Shown here: positions 28,801 through 33,499 of the stretch, in pieces
How the letters are laid out: the number at the start of each line of letters is the position of its first letter
How positions within the stretch are numbered: position 1 is the stretch's first letter
Source: Aeromicrobium sp. IC_218
GTDB taxonomy: Bacteria > Actinomycetota > Actinomycetes > Propionibacteriales > Nocardioidaceae
DNA: 64,000 bases
Assembly (NCBI RefSeq): GCF_004336805.1
Contig: NZ_SJXM01000012.1
Span: 37,571-101,570 of the forward strand
Direction: 5' to 3'
The notes under the pieces: model-generated
Told to the model about the DNA's origin: nothing
The model's input: only the letters and a program-made list of their open reading frames with translations
The model's database searches: none
Translations under genes and position numbers: made by a program

Positions 28801-28859
28801 TGGACCCGGACGCGCGACTGGGCGACGACGACGTCTACGCGGGCCCGGCCTGCCGATGA
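19818..28859 (+). CDS. fas: Type I fatty acid synthase (bacterial FAS-I megasynthase)
   Basis: 3,013 residues, matching mycobacterial FAS-I (about 3,070). The GTG at 19818 is preferred over ATG 19779 because MTIFDTP then aligns with the M. tuberculosis start and GAGAGG lies upstream. Domains in order: acetyltransferase (AHSQG, about 151), enoyl reductase (LLAGMTPTT, about 415), dehydratase with MaoC hot-dog (SGDHNPIHT, about 1200), malonyl/palmitoyl transferase (GHSVGEYNAL, about 1403), ACP (SSRRNQLL with the phosphopantetheine Ser, about 1774), ketoreductase (VVTGASKGS, about 2071) and ketosynthase (Cys in ACATTAV about 2660, KHDTS about 2812, GHAKGG about 2853). It makes C16-C18 and possibly longer acyl-CoAs. 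Its own activator acpS follows. Confidence 0.98.
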   Translation: MTIFDTPLSASATSTPHRASLVDRLVGGEPYALVLGGQGADWLRPFADLLGDFALTAELDAVLSQARELLAPVAADLTRTGRTFDPLAWADVLAAAHSAEDDEAPAVPSADALATPAVSVPGIALTQLAGLRALARQGLDVRAHAPAGVAAHSQGRLAAPVLEGADEAEVLAVAILAGAAIEVVGRRKGLLGRTMLSVSQTTPERVREVVASLPESLRLAVRLRNGRRSVVVCGPEASLRIFEQRCDEVAAADKTAREKKKTGGAPFAPVIEAVDARVAFHHPELEDATALVAQWAAACGLDGDAAAARVRTALVDGMDWVEELDGLVAAGARWLVDVGPADLATRLSSREVRGLGVGLVAPATRAGHRELVSPGAARKVAPAWDSYAPTVVSLPDGRTYAETRFSRLTGKSPVLLAGMTPTTVDAPIVAAAANAGYWAELAGGGQVTEEIFAARMAELGRLLEPGATFQFNSMFLDPYLWKLHVGGKRLVQRARAAGSALDGIVISAGVPELDEADAIVAELRESGLSHVAFKPGTVAQIRQVVAIAKQVGPTPVIVHVEGGKAGGHHSWEDLDELLLTTYADLRACDNVVVCVGGGIGTPEAAADYLTGSWSRRHGFPAMPLDGVLVGTAAMATLEATTSPDVKRALVEAPGTPDWIGAGQASGGVASGRSQLGADIHEIDNTASRCGRLLDEVAGDAEAVAARRAEIVAALDGTAKPYFGDVDAMTYAAWLGRYLELSADASGDWLDVSLRDRFHAMLQRAEARLHEADHGEVPTLFASADEVQDGRAALATLTAAYPAAADVVLHPADVPFFVEVCRRPGKPVPFVPVLDADVRRWWRSDSLWQAHDPRFTADQVCIIPGPVAVAGITRADEPVAELLGRFEAAAVDSLLAAGAAPQRVPGRRRVNSGSEGALSLVLAAQDVVWAGRTVRNPVHRLGEAWVVVDGSRAEHAETGAVLTAEGDVATLDVPLGGGRRLSIPIHADASVVLGSAPVVGTADAATAMRGLLTGAAGGSLADVAESRAVLGAVLEPDLVADHAGVTAASTQGTVPAHAVPDVLVGLSWPAVFAVLGEARTADGTPVVEGMLDLVHLDHQVAVTGALPTTRADVTVAATLAGVQDTEYGRVVAVDVEVATTDGVLATLSERFAVRGRVGDVALPDPARAGGSLGDVKDTPRRSRVQTSFAAPEDLRAFAQVSGDHNPIHTSTAAARLAGLGEPIVHGMWLSAAAQQALAADGRRVVGWTTRFMSPLRLGATVELRADRTGLDAGAEVVDVTCRVDGEVVMAATAKVAAPRTAYAFPGQGIQHQGMGMAGYQRSRAAREIWDRADAHTREALGFSILTVVRDNPTVLVADGVTHKHPDGVLYLTQFTQVAMAVLGAAQMAELREAGAFVEGALLAGHSVGEYNALAAVSGVIPLEAVVEVVFQRGSVMHTLVPRDAQGRSDYRLAAIRPSQIGLTDADVTAYVEGVAERTGQFLQIVNYNLAGSQYAVAGTVAGLEALEADVAERRKQFGGKAAFILVPGVDVPFHSTVLRGGVPDFRARLEELLPADVDPDVLVGRYVPNLVPRLFTLDRAYVEEVAALVPSEPLDEVLADWDAWAARPHALCRRLLIELLAWQFASPVRWIETQALLFAAESEGGAGVERFVEVGVGGSPTVANLASQTLKLPGRIGPDVQVLNVERDAAAVFSTDEEPAAEVEDVVETAPAAETAEAAPAAAPTAAPASSGGPRPADLTFDASDATRVLISWWTKVRPDQIGAADSIEALTDGVSSRRNQLLVDLGGELGLGAIDGAADADMTALGTTVKGLARGYKPFGPVLTETFADHLKKVLGPTGRKQSAIAERVTDVWQLGPGWVSHVVAETALTTRDGASVRGGDFGAAAPATAADVDVLVDAAVQSVAARQGVSVDLPATGGGAGATIDAAALGEFTETITGPTGVLASAARLVLDKLGLADAPAPVVDDSDDALVLARVEAELGSDWPRLVAPAFDAQQAFVLDDRWASAREDLARLAAGDDVPCTFAGTGEVVARQARWWADRVDPALRPAFERAAEQALDTTPGEWAGELAVVTGASKGSIAASVVGRLLAGGATVVATTSSVDGSKLAFYKQLYRDHARGGAALWVVPANMASFADVDAFATWLTSEQTRTVRGATEVVKPALTPTLLLPFAAGRVAGDLTEAGSRAEVEMRILLWSVERLVGALSGGRDHDLASRLHVVLPGSPNRGTFGGDGAYGEAKAALDAVVNKWHAEKSWSQRVTLAHAVIGWVRGTGLMGGNDPLVEAVEAAGVRTWAPEEMAEALLSLCTGDARQQASAEPLHGDFTGGLADADVNLAELAASLERPAPAERTDEATIAALAPSPAQLATETTEIDWADVPAAPEDLVVVVGAGELGPYGSARTRFEVEVHDELSAAGVLELAWTTGLVRYEAPGGWYDVASGDPLDESDIFDRYHDAVVEACGIRRYVDEGPMVDNTAPLLTSVYLEQDLTFTVSSEAEARALAAADAERTVVTPTADGEWSVTRKAGTQVRVPRRMSLSRTVGGQVPTGFDPAAWGLPAEMVESIDRVAAWNLVCTVDAFLSSGFTPAELMRWVHPSRVANTQGTGMGGMQSMQSLYIDTLLGEAKQNDILQEALPNVIAAHVVQAYVGSYGAMIHPVAACATTAVSLEEGVDKIRVGKADVVVAGGFDDLSVEGIVGFADMSATADSAAMAAKGLDPRYFSRANDRRHGGFVESQGGGTILLARGDVAAAMGLPVLAVVAYAGSFADGVHTSIPAPGLGALAAGLGRDRSPLARALKQVGLTADDVAVVSKHDTSTGVNELNESDLHERLAAAIGRSEGNPLYVISQKTLTGHAKGGAAAFQTIGLCQVLASGVVPPNRSLDCVMPDLDEHEHLVWLRKPLQAAGPLKAGLVTSLGFGHVAGLIALAHPQAFLSSLTDEDRASYRRRAHARAVEGRMRMARAMLGQASLYERPDGRRLGTGSGTKALEADLLLDPDARLGDDDVYAGPACR

Positions 28860-29248
28860 CGGTCGTGGGTGTCGGGGTCGACCTGGTGCACGTGCCCGGC
28901 CTCGCCGAGCAGCTGGGCCGCCCCGGCACCCGCTTCGCCCAGGCCTTCACGGCCGGGGAGCGGCGTGACGCCGTCGAGGCCGTGGACGGCCCGGCGCCGC
29001 ACCTGGCCGCCCGCTGGGCGGCGAAGGAGGCGCTGGTGAAGGCGTGGTCGGCGTCGATCTTCGGTGAGCCGCCGGTCGCGTCCGAGCACGTCCACCACCT
29101 TGTCGAGGTGGTCAAGGACGCCTGGGGACGTCCGCGGCTGCGGCTCCACGGCGAGGTCGCCGAGCACCTGGCGGGGCTCGACGCGCAGGTCTCGCTCAGC
29201 CACGACGGCGACTACGCGACCGCCTACGTGGTCCTGTCACGCAGCTGA
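28856..29248 (+). CDS. acpS: Holo-[acyl-carrier-protein] synthase
   Basis: 130 residues. VGVGVDLVHV with the Mg-binding Asp, the AARWAAKEALVKAW helix with the second acidic ligand, and VSLSHDGDYATAYVV at the C-terminus are the AcpS hallmarks. It transfers 4'-phosphopantetheine to the ACP domain of the FAS encoded just upstream. The ATG overlaps the fas stop by 4 nt, so the modifying enzyme is made together with its substrate, as in M. tuberculosis (Rv2523c). Confidence 0.97.
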   Translation: MTVVGVGVDLVHVPGLAEQLGRPGTRFAQAFTAGERRDAVEAVDGPAPHLAARWAAKEALVKAWSASIFGEPPVASEHVHHLVEVVKDAWGRPRLRLHGEVAEHLAGLDAQVSLSHDGDYATAYVVLSRS

Positions 29249-29362
29249 GCCCCTCGACAGGCCCGTCTGGTCTACCTGGGGCCCCAGGTAGACCAGACGT
29301 CCCCAGGTCTGCAGGCCTGGGGGCGTCGAGCACTCCTGGGGCGGTGAGCCTGTCGAAGGGCC
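29249..29362. repeat. Composite palindromic element after acpS
   Basis: The outer arms CCCTCGACAGGC and GCCTGTCGAAGGG are nearly inverse copies. They enclose a perfect 34-bp palindrome (29265-29298) and a second CCCCAGG/CCTGGGG hairpin. The arms belong to the TTCGACAGGCTCAG family seen elsewhere in the window. Confidence 0.7.
29265..29298. terminator. Perfect 34-bp palindrome acting as acpS terminator
   Basis: GTCTGGTCTACCTGGGG followed by its exact reverse complement; about 15 bp of stem with a GGCC turn. Confidence 0.75.
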
Positions 29363-29394
29363 CCGCGGCACGCGCGTCCCTGAGAGGATGCGGC

Positions 29395-29781
29395 GTGCCG
29401 ATGACTCATCCCTCTCACCGGACGACGCGCGCACGCGCTGCCGTGGGCGGCCTGGCCGTTCTCGTCGCCGTCGTCGCGACCGGCTGCGCCGCCGACGTGG
29501 ACGTCGACGACTCTCCGTCGTCGTTCCTGATGCGCGAGCTCGGGGACGTCCAGGAGGCGTTCGAGGACGAGGGGCTGGGCGTCTCCGACCTGTCGTCCCG
29601 CGTGGGCGGACGACCGGCGACGTACGAGGACGACGGCGACGGGTGGACGATCGTGGCCGCGTGCCGGATGCCCTCGGGAGCGATGAGCTTCGGGATCGTC
29701 CCCGAGGACGCGGTCACGTCCACGGTGCGCGGGCGGGCGCTCGACGGCGGGTACCGGCAGGCGCTGCGCCTGTGCGAGTGA
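29395..29781 (+). CDS. Small lipoprotein of unknown function
   Basis: 128 residues from the GTG at 29395, chosen because GAGAGGA lies 6 nt upstream; an earlier in-frame GTG at 29344 falls inside the repeat element. The lipobox VVATGC gives a lipidated cysteine near residue 28. The mature part is acidic, with two further cysteines (AACRMPSG and the C-terminal LRLCE) that may form a disulfide. No family recognised. Confidence 0.65.
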   Translation: MPMTHPSHRTTRARAAVGGLAVLVAVVATGCAADVDVDDSPSSFLMRELGDVQEAFEDEGLGVSDLSSRVGGRPATYEDDGDGWTIVAACRMPSGAMSFGIVPEDAVTSTVRGRALDGGYRQALRLCE

Positions 29782-29830
29782 GCCGAGACGCTCCCTGAGC
29801 CGGCTCCCGCCTACTAAGCCGCCTCCCGCT

Positions 29831-29850
29831 CCCTGAGCCTGTCGAAGGGA
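29831..29850. repeat. Copy of CCCTGAGCCTGTCGAAGGG dispersed repeat
   Basis: Full-length copy between the lipoprotein gene and the TRIC-like gene. A second partial start GCTCCCTGAGCC lies at about 29790. Confidence 0.75.
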
Positions 29851-29854
29851 CGCG

Positions 29855-30475
29855 CTATGCCTGGGGCCGGCGCGGCTTGGGCGCGTGCAGGTTCCAGTGC
29901 ACGCCGGCCAGCCGGATGCCCAGGCACAGCAGCGCCGCGCCCACGGCCGGGGCCGCCCCGTGCAGCCCGGCCCGGTCGCAGACCACCACGACGAGCGAGG
30001 CGAGCAGCGCCGGGATGGCGTAGAGCTCGCTGCGCATGACCACCGGCACGCGGCCGATCATGACGTCGCGCAGGGTGCCGCCGCCGACCGCGGTGAGCGC
30101 GCCGAGCAGCACCGCCTGGCCCGGTCCCATGCCGAGCTCGAGGGCGCGGAGCGCGCCGGTCACGGCGAACAGGCTCAGCCCGGCCGCGTCCAGCACCTCG
30201 ATCGAGCGCTTGAGCCGGTCCAGCGACGTGCCCCACGCGAACGCGACCAGGCTGCCCGCCGCGGCGACGGCGAGGTAGCGCCAGTCGTCGAACGTCAGCG
30301 GTGGCAGCGCCCCGATCAGCACGTCGCGCAGGATCCCGCCGCCGAGCGCGGTCAGCATCCCCAGCGTGACGACGCCGACGACGTCCAGGCGGGTCACGCG
30401 CAGGGCGGTCAGGGCGCCGTTGAGGGCGAAGGCGAAGACGCCGGCCAGGTCCAGCGTCAGCAGCAGGGTGCTCAC
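29855..30475 (-). CDS. TRIC-like channel / UPF0126 (YicG family) membrane protein
   Basis: 206 residues, seven hydrophobic helices formed by two inverted repeats, each with the G-G-G-x-x-R-D-V motif (LGGGILRDVLIG and VGGGTLRDVMIG). This is the glycine-transporter/UPF0126 domain whose fold matches TRIC monovalent cation channels. GTG start; a TAGACA hexamer 6 nt upstream suggests little or no leader. It is divergent from the small lipoprotein gene at 30543. Confidence 0.9.
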   Translation of the reverse strand: MSTLLLTLDLAGVFAFALNGALTALRVTRLDVVGVVTLGMLTALGGGILRDVLIGALPPLTFDDWRYLAVAAAGSLVAFAWGTSLDRLKRSIEVLDAAGLSLFAVTGALRALELGMGPGQAVLLGALTAVGGGTLRDVMIGRVPVVMRSELYAIPALLASLVVVVCDRAGLHGAAPAVGAALLCLGIRLAGVHWNLHAPKPRRPQA

Positions 30476-30542
30476 GGGAGTTGTCTACCGTGCCGGACGC
30501 CCCGCGACGAAAACGCCTGCGTGCGTCCGGCAGACTCGGAGC

Positions 30543-30896
30543 ATGGGACGAACGACGCTGGTGACCGCGATCCTCGCCGCCCTGCTGCTGGGCGGCTGCT
30601 CGAGCGCCTCGCGGAGCGGGTGCGCGGTGGAGATCGAGCTCGACGGCGTCCGGTACGAGGGCTACAACGCCGAGGACGTCGTCGCCGGCGAGCCGCTGGG
30701 GGAGGGCGTCATCGTCGCGTGCGAGGACGGCGCGGGGAAGGCCGAGGACGACCCGGTCGACCTCGTGTCCGTGAAGGGCGGCGACCCCGCCGAGGTGATC
30801 GCGCGCGACGGCGTCACCGACGAGCTGTTCCTGGCCCCGGGCGTCGAGCCGGACGACCTGCCGGCCGGGGTGCGGAAGATGCTCGGCCGCGGCTGA
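30543..30896 (+). CDS. Small lipoprotein of unknown function
   Basis: 117 residues. A short signal ends in a lipobox LLLGGCSS (lipid Cys about 19). The mature domain has two more cysteines (SGCAVEIE and VACEDGAG) and an acidic composition. No recognisable domain. CAGACT 6 nt before the ATG is a poor -10 match but has the spacing of other leaderless genes here. It is convergent with the TetR gene and 2 nt from its stop. Confidence 0.6.
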   Translation: MGRTTLVTAILAALLLGGCSSASRSGCAVEIELDGVRYEGYNAEDVVAGEPLGEGVIVACEDGAGKAEDDPVDLVSVKGGDPAEVIARDGVTDELFLAPGVEPDDLPAGVRKMLGRG

Positions 30897-30898
30897 CG

Positions 30899-31522
30899 CT
30901 AGGCATCGACCTGCTCGGCGCTGAGCAGGTAGGCGGCCAGCAGCCGCTTGAGCTCGATGACCGCCTCGGTGTGCTCCTGGCCGTCGCGGATGGAGAAGTT
31001 CAGCATCGAGTAGGCGACGTGGATGATGACCTCGGCCATGATCTTGCGCCGGGCGCGCGGCGTGCGCGGGGTGAGCGGAGCCAGGATGCGGGCCGCCTCG
31101 GCGGCCAGCTCGCGCTCGGTCAGCGCGGCGGTGGCGCGCGTCGCCGGCGTCGACTGCACGGCGTGCCAGACCGCCCGCCGCGACGGGTCGGTGACCCACA
31201 GCTGGGCGACGTGGTCGAGCAGCCGGTTGAGGAACTTCAGCCAGTCCAGCGACGGGATCTCGGCGGCGAACTCCTCCAGCGCCTCCTTGACCGGCACGGC
31301 GTCCTGGCGGTCCAGCTCGCACACGATGACGTACTTGTTGGCGAAGAACTGGTACAGCGTGCCGATCGGCAGGCCGGCGCGGCTGGCGACCTCCTCGCAG
31401 GTGAACGACTCGAAGCCCACCTCGAGGAGCAGCTGGCGGGAGACCTGCAGCAGCTGCTCGAACTTGACCCGGCTGCGCTCCTGCGTGGGGCGGCGCCGCG
31501 GTTCGAGGATCTCGGCCGTCAT
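30899..31522 (-). CDS. TetR-family regulator, last gene of SDR-kinase operon
   Basis: 207 residues from the ATG at 31522; a GTG three codons earlier (31531) is also possible, and neither has a strong ribosome site. The HTH is LEVGFESFTCEEVASRAGLPIGTLYQFFANK, a recognition helix clearly different from that of the TetR at 15763, so the two should not share operators. It follows the kinase gene by only a few bases and is likely an autoregulator of the operon, or of nearby lipid genes. Confidence 0.82.
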   Translation of the reverse strand: MTAEILEPRRRPTQERSRVKFEQLLQVSRQLLLEVGFESFTCEEVASRAGLPIGTLYQFFANKYVIVCELDRQDAVPVKEALEEFAAEIPSLDWLKFLNRLLDHVAQLWVTDPSRRAVWHAVQSTPATRATAALTERELAAEAARILAPLTPRTPRARRKIMAEVIIHVAYSMLNFSIRDGQEHTEAVIELKRLLAAYLLSAEQVDA

Positions 31523-31535
31523 GGCCGCCACCGTA

Positions 31536-32570
31536 CTAGGCGGGACGCCCCAGGGACGCCAGTCCGTACGCGACGAGGGGCTCGATCAGGTCGCCGATCC
31601 CGTCGAAGCCGCTGCCCAGCGTCTGGCCGTGGCTGTGCCGGAAGTGGATGCCCTCCAGGATCACGGCGAGCTTGAAGTAGGCCAGGCCGAGGTGGAAGTC
31701 GAGCGTGCCCACGTCGCGCCCGGACGCCGTGGCGTACCGCTGCACGACGTCCTCGCTGCTCGGGAAGCCCGGGGCGCGCGCCGCGTCGGTGACCATGGCC
31801 GCTCCGGCGCCACCGCCCGCGGACGCGAGCTCCTGGTAGGCCAGCAGGACGGCCAGGTCGGTGAGCGGGTCGCCGAGCGTGCTCATCTCCCAGTCGAGCA
31901 CCGCCGTGACGGTGTCGGAGTCGTCGACGAGCAGGTTGTCCAGGCGGTAGTCGCCGTGCACGATCGTGCCGGGCCGGTCGGCCGGGACGGACGCGGCCAG
32001 GCGCGAGGCGAGCTCGTCGATGCCCGCGACCTCGCGGCTGCGCGAGGCGTCCAGCTGCTTGGTCCAGCGCCGCACCTGGCGCTCGAGGTAGCCCTCGGGC
32101 CGGCCGAAGTCCTGCAGCCCGACCGAGGCCGGGTCGACCGCGTGCAGCGTGGCCAGGGTGTCGACCATCCGGTCGGCGATCGCGCGGGTGCGCTCGGCCC
32201 CCAGGGCCTCCAGGTCGGACGCGCGGGCGTAGGGGGTGCCCTCGACGCGCTGCATGACGTAGAACGGCGCGCCGATGACGTCGACGTCCTGGCACAGGCC
32301 GTACGTGCGCGGCACGGGGACCTCGGTCGGCGCGAGCGCGGCCATGACGCGGTGCTCGCGGGCCATGTCGTGCGCCGTGGCCAGCACGTGGCCGAGCGGG
32401 GGACGCCGGACGACGAGGTCGGCCGAGCCGCCGCGCACGGCGTACGTCAGGTTCGACTTGCCGCCGGTGATCAGCCGCGCCTCGAGCGGTCCGTCGACCA
32501 GGCCGGGGACGGAGCGGTCGAGCCAGCCGGCGAGCGCGTCGAGGTCGAGGCCCTGGGGGGAGTCGGTCAC
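31536..32570 (-). CDS. APH-family small-molecule kinase, ACAD10/ACAD11 N-domain type
   Basis: 344 residues from the GTG at 32570, with AAGGA in the end of the preceding gene. The kinase motifs are IVHGDYRLDN (catalytic Asp and Asn) and VLDWEMSTLGDP (metal-binding D). The closest relatives are phosphotransferases found beside or fused to acyl-CoA dehydrogenases; known members (human ACAD10/11, Pseudomonas LvaA) phosphorylate 4-hydroxyacyl-CoA. It sits directly after an SDR and under the same palindrome as the fadE operon, which supports a role in hydroxy-fatty-acid breakdown. An antibiotic target is unlikely. Confidence 0.83.
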   Translation of the reverse strand: MTDSPQGLDLDALAGWLDRSVPGLVDGPLEARLITGGKSNLTYAVRGGSADLVVRRPPLGHVLATAHDMAREHRVMAALAPTEVPVPRTYGLCQDVDVIGAPFYVMQRVEGTPYARASDLEALGAERTRAIADRMVDTLATLHAVDPASVGLQDFGRPEGYLERQVRRWTKQLDASRSREVAGIDELASRLAASVPADRPGTIVHGDYRLDNLLVDDSDTVTAVLDWEMSTLGDPLTDLAVLLAYQELASAGGGAGAAMVTDAARAPGFPSSEDVVQRYATASGRDVGTLDFHLGLAYFKLAVILEGIHFRHSHGQTLGSGFDGIGDLIEPLVAYGLASLGRPA

Positions 32571-32571
32571 G

Positions 32572-33327
32572 TCAGTCCTTCGGGCCGCCGGCGACGTAGA
32601 TGACCTGGCCCGAGACGAAGCCGGCACCCTCGCTGGCCAGGAACGACACCGTGTGGGCGATGTCCTCGGGCTGGCCGACGCGCTGCACCGGGATCTCCTT
32701 GGCCGAGAACGCGATGAAGTCGTCGAACGGGACGCCGACGCGCTCGGCGGTGGCCGCCGTCATGTCGGTCTGGATGAAGCCGGGGGCGATCGCGTTGGCG
32801 GTGATGCCGAAGCGGCCGAGCTCGATCGCGAGCGTCTTGGTGAAGCCCTGGATGCCGGCCTTGGCCGCCGAGTAGTTGGCCTGGCCGCGGTTGCCCAGCG
32901 CGCTGGTGCTGGACAGGTTGACGATGCGGCCGAACCCGGCCTCGGTCATGTGCTTCTGCGCGGCCTTGGTCATGAGGAACGCGCCGCGCAGGTGGACGCC
33001 CATGACGGCGTCCCAGTCGGCGGTGCTCATCTTGAACAGCAGGTTGTCGCGGATGATGCCGGCGTTGTTGACCAGGATGGTCGGGGCGCCGAGCTCGGCG
33101 ACGACGGTCTCGAACGCCGCGGCGACGGAGGCCTCGTCGCTCACGTCGGCGCCGACGGCGATCGCGCGTCCGCCCGCGGCCGTGATGGCCTCGACCGTGC
33201 CCGCGCAGGCCTCGGCGTCGAGGTCGAGCACGGCGACGGCGTGACCGTCGGCGGCCAGGCGCTGGGCGGTGGCGGCGCCGATGCCGCGGGCGGCTCCGGT
33301 GACGATGGCGGTACGGGACTCGGTCAT
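32572..33327 (-). CDS. SDR-family 3-oxoacyl reductase (FabG-like)
   Basis: 251 residues from the ATG at 33327 with AGGAGAG upstream. TGAARGIG, NNAGI, NLSSTSAL (catalytic Ser) and YSAAK; the C-terminal GFVSGQVIYVAGG is typical of FabG. The monomer would assemble as a tetramer. It leads the operon SDR-kinase-TetR and is expressed from a promoter with the fadE-type 16-bp palindrome 55 bp upstream, so it may work on 3-hydroxyacyl-CoA in degradation rather than in synthesis, which the FAS-I already covers. Confidence 0.88.
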   Translation of the reverse strand: MTESRTAIVTGAARGIGAATAQRLAADGHAVAVLDLDAEACAGTVEAITAAGGRAIAVGADVSDEASVAAAFETVVAELGAPTILVNNAGIIRDNLLFKMSTADWDAVMGVHLRGAFLMTKAAQKHMTEAGFGRIVNLSSTSALGNRGQANYSAAKAGIQGFTKTLAIELGRFGITANAIAPGFIQTDMTAATAERVGVPFDDFIAFSAKEIPVQRVGQPEDIAHTVSFLASEGAGFVSGQVIYVAGGPKD

Positions 33328-33381
33328 GTCTCTCCTGTGGTGCTGAGCCTGACGGCGGTCGGTGCGGGGCCTCACGGCGCG

Positions 33382-33397
33382 CTAAGCGCTTGCTTAG
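33382..33397. promoter_or_regulatory. TetR operator upstream of SDR-kinase-TetR operon
   Basis: CTAAGCGCTTGCTTAG is the exact reverse complement of the site at 16383-16398, 55 bp before the SDR start. Confidence 0.75.
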
Positions 33398-33442
33398 GTC
33401 ACGGTAGCGCACGACGAGGTGCAGGACACGGCGGCCAAACCC

Positions 33443-33454
33443 GAGGGGTTCCTC
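33443..33454. promoter_or_regulatory. Lipid-synthesis operator, accD site 1 (GAGG-N4-CCTC)
   Basis: CGAGG-GGTT-CCTCATG in the accD/SDR divergent region; third member of the four-site family. Confidence 0.65.
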
Positions 33455-33470
33455 ATGTTCGTGCTATGTT

Positions 33471-33482
33471 GAGGGAACCCTC
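33471..33482. promoter_or_regulatory. Lipid-synthesis operator, accD site 2 (GAGG-N4-CCTC)
   Basis: TTGAGG-GAAC-CCTCATG, ending 17 bp before the accD start. Its 12-bp core is a perfect palindrome apart from the two central pairs. Binding here would block accD transcription or early elongation. Confidence 0.65.
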
Positions 33483-33499
33483 ATGTTTTGGAGACTCTC

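Noticed and set aside
31536..32570. Aminoglycoside resistance gene
   Set aside because: The APH fold is shared, but the context (SDR, TetR, FAO operator) and motifs match acyl-CoA-linked kinases better than antibiotic kinases.
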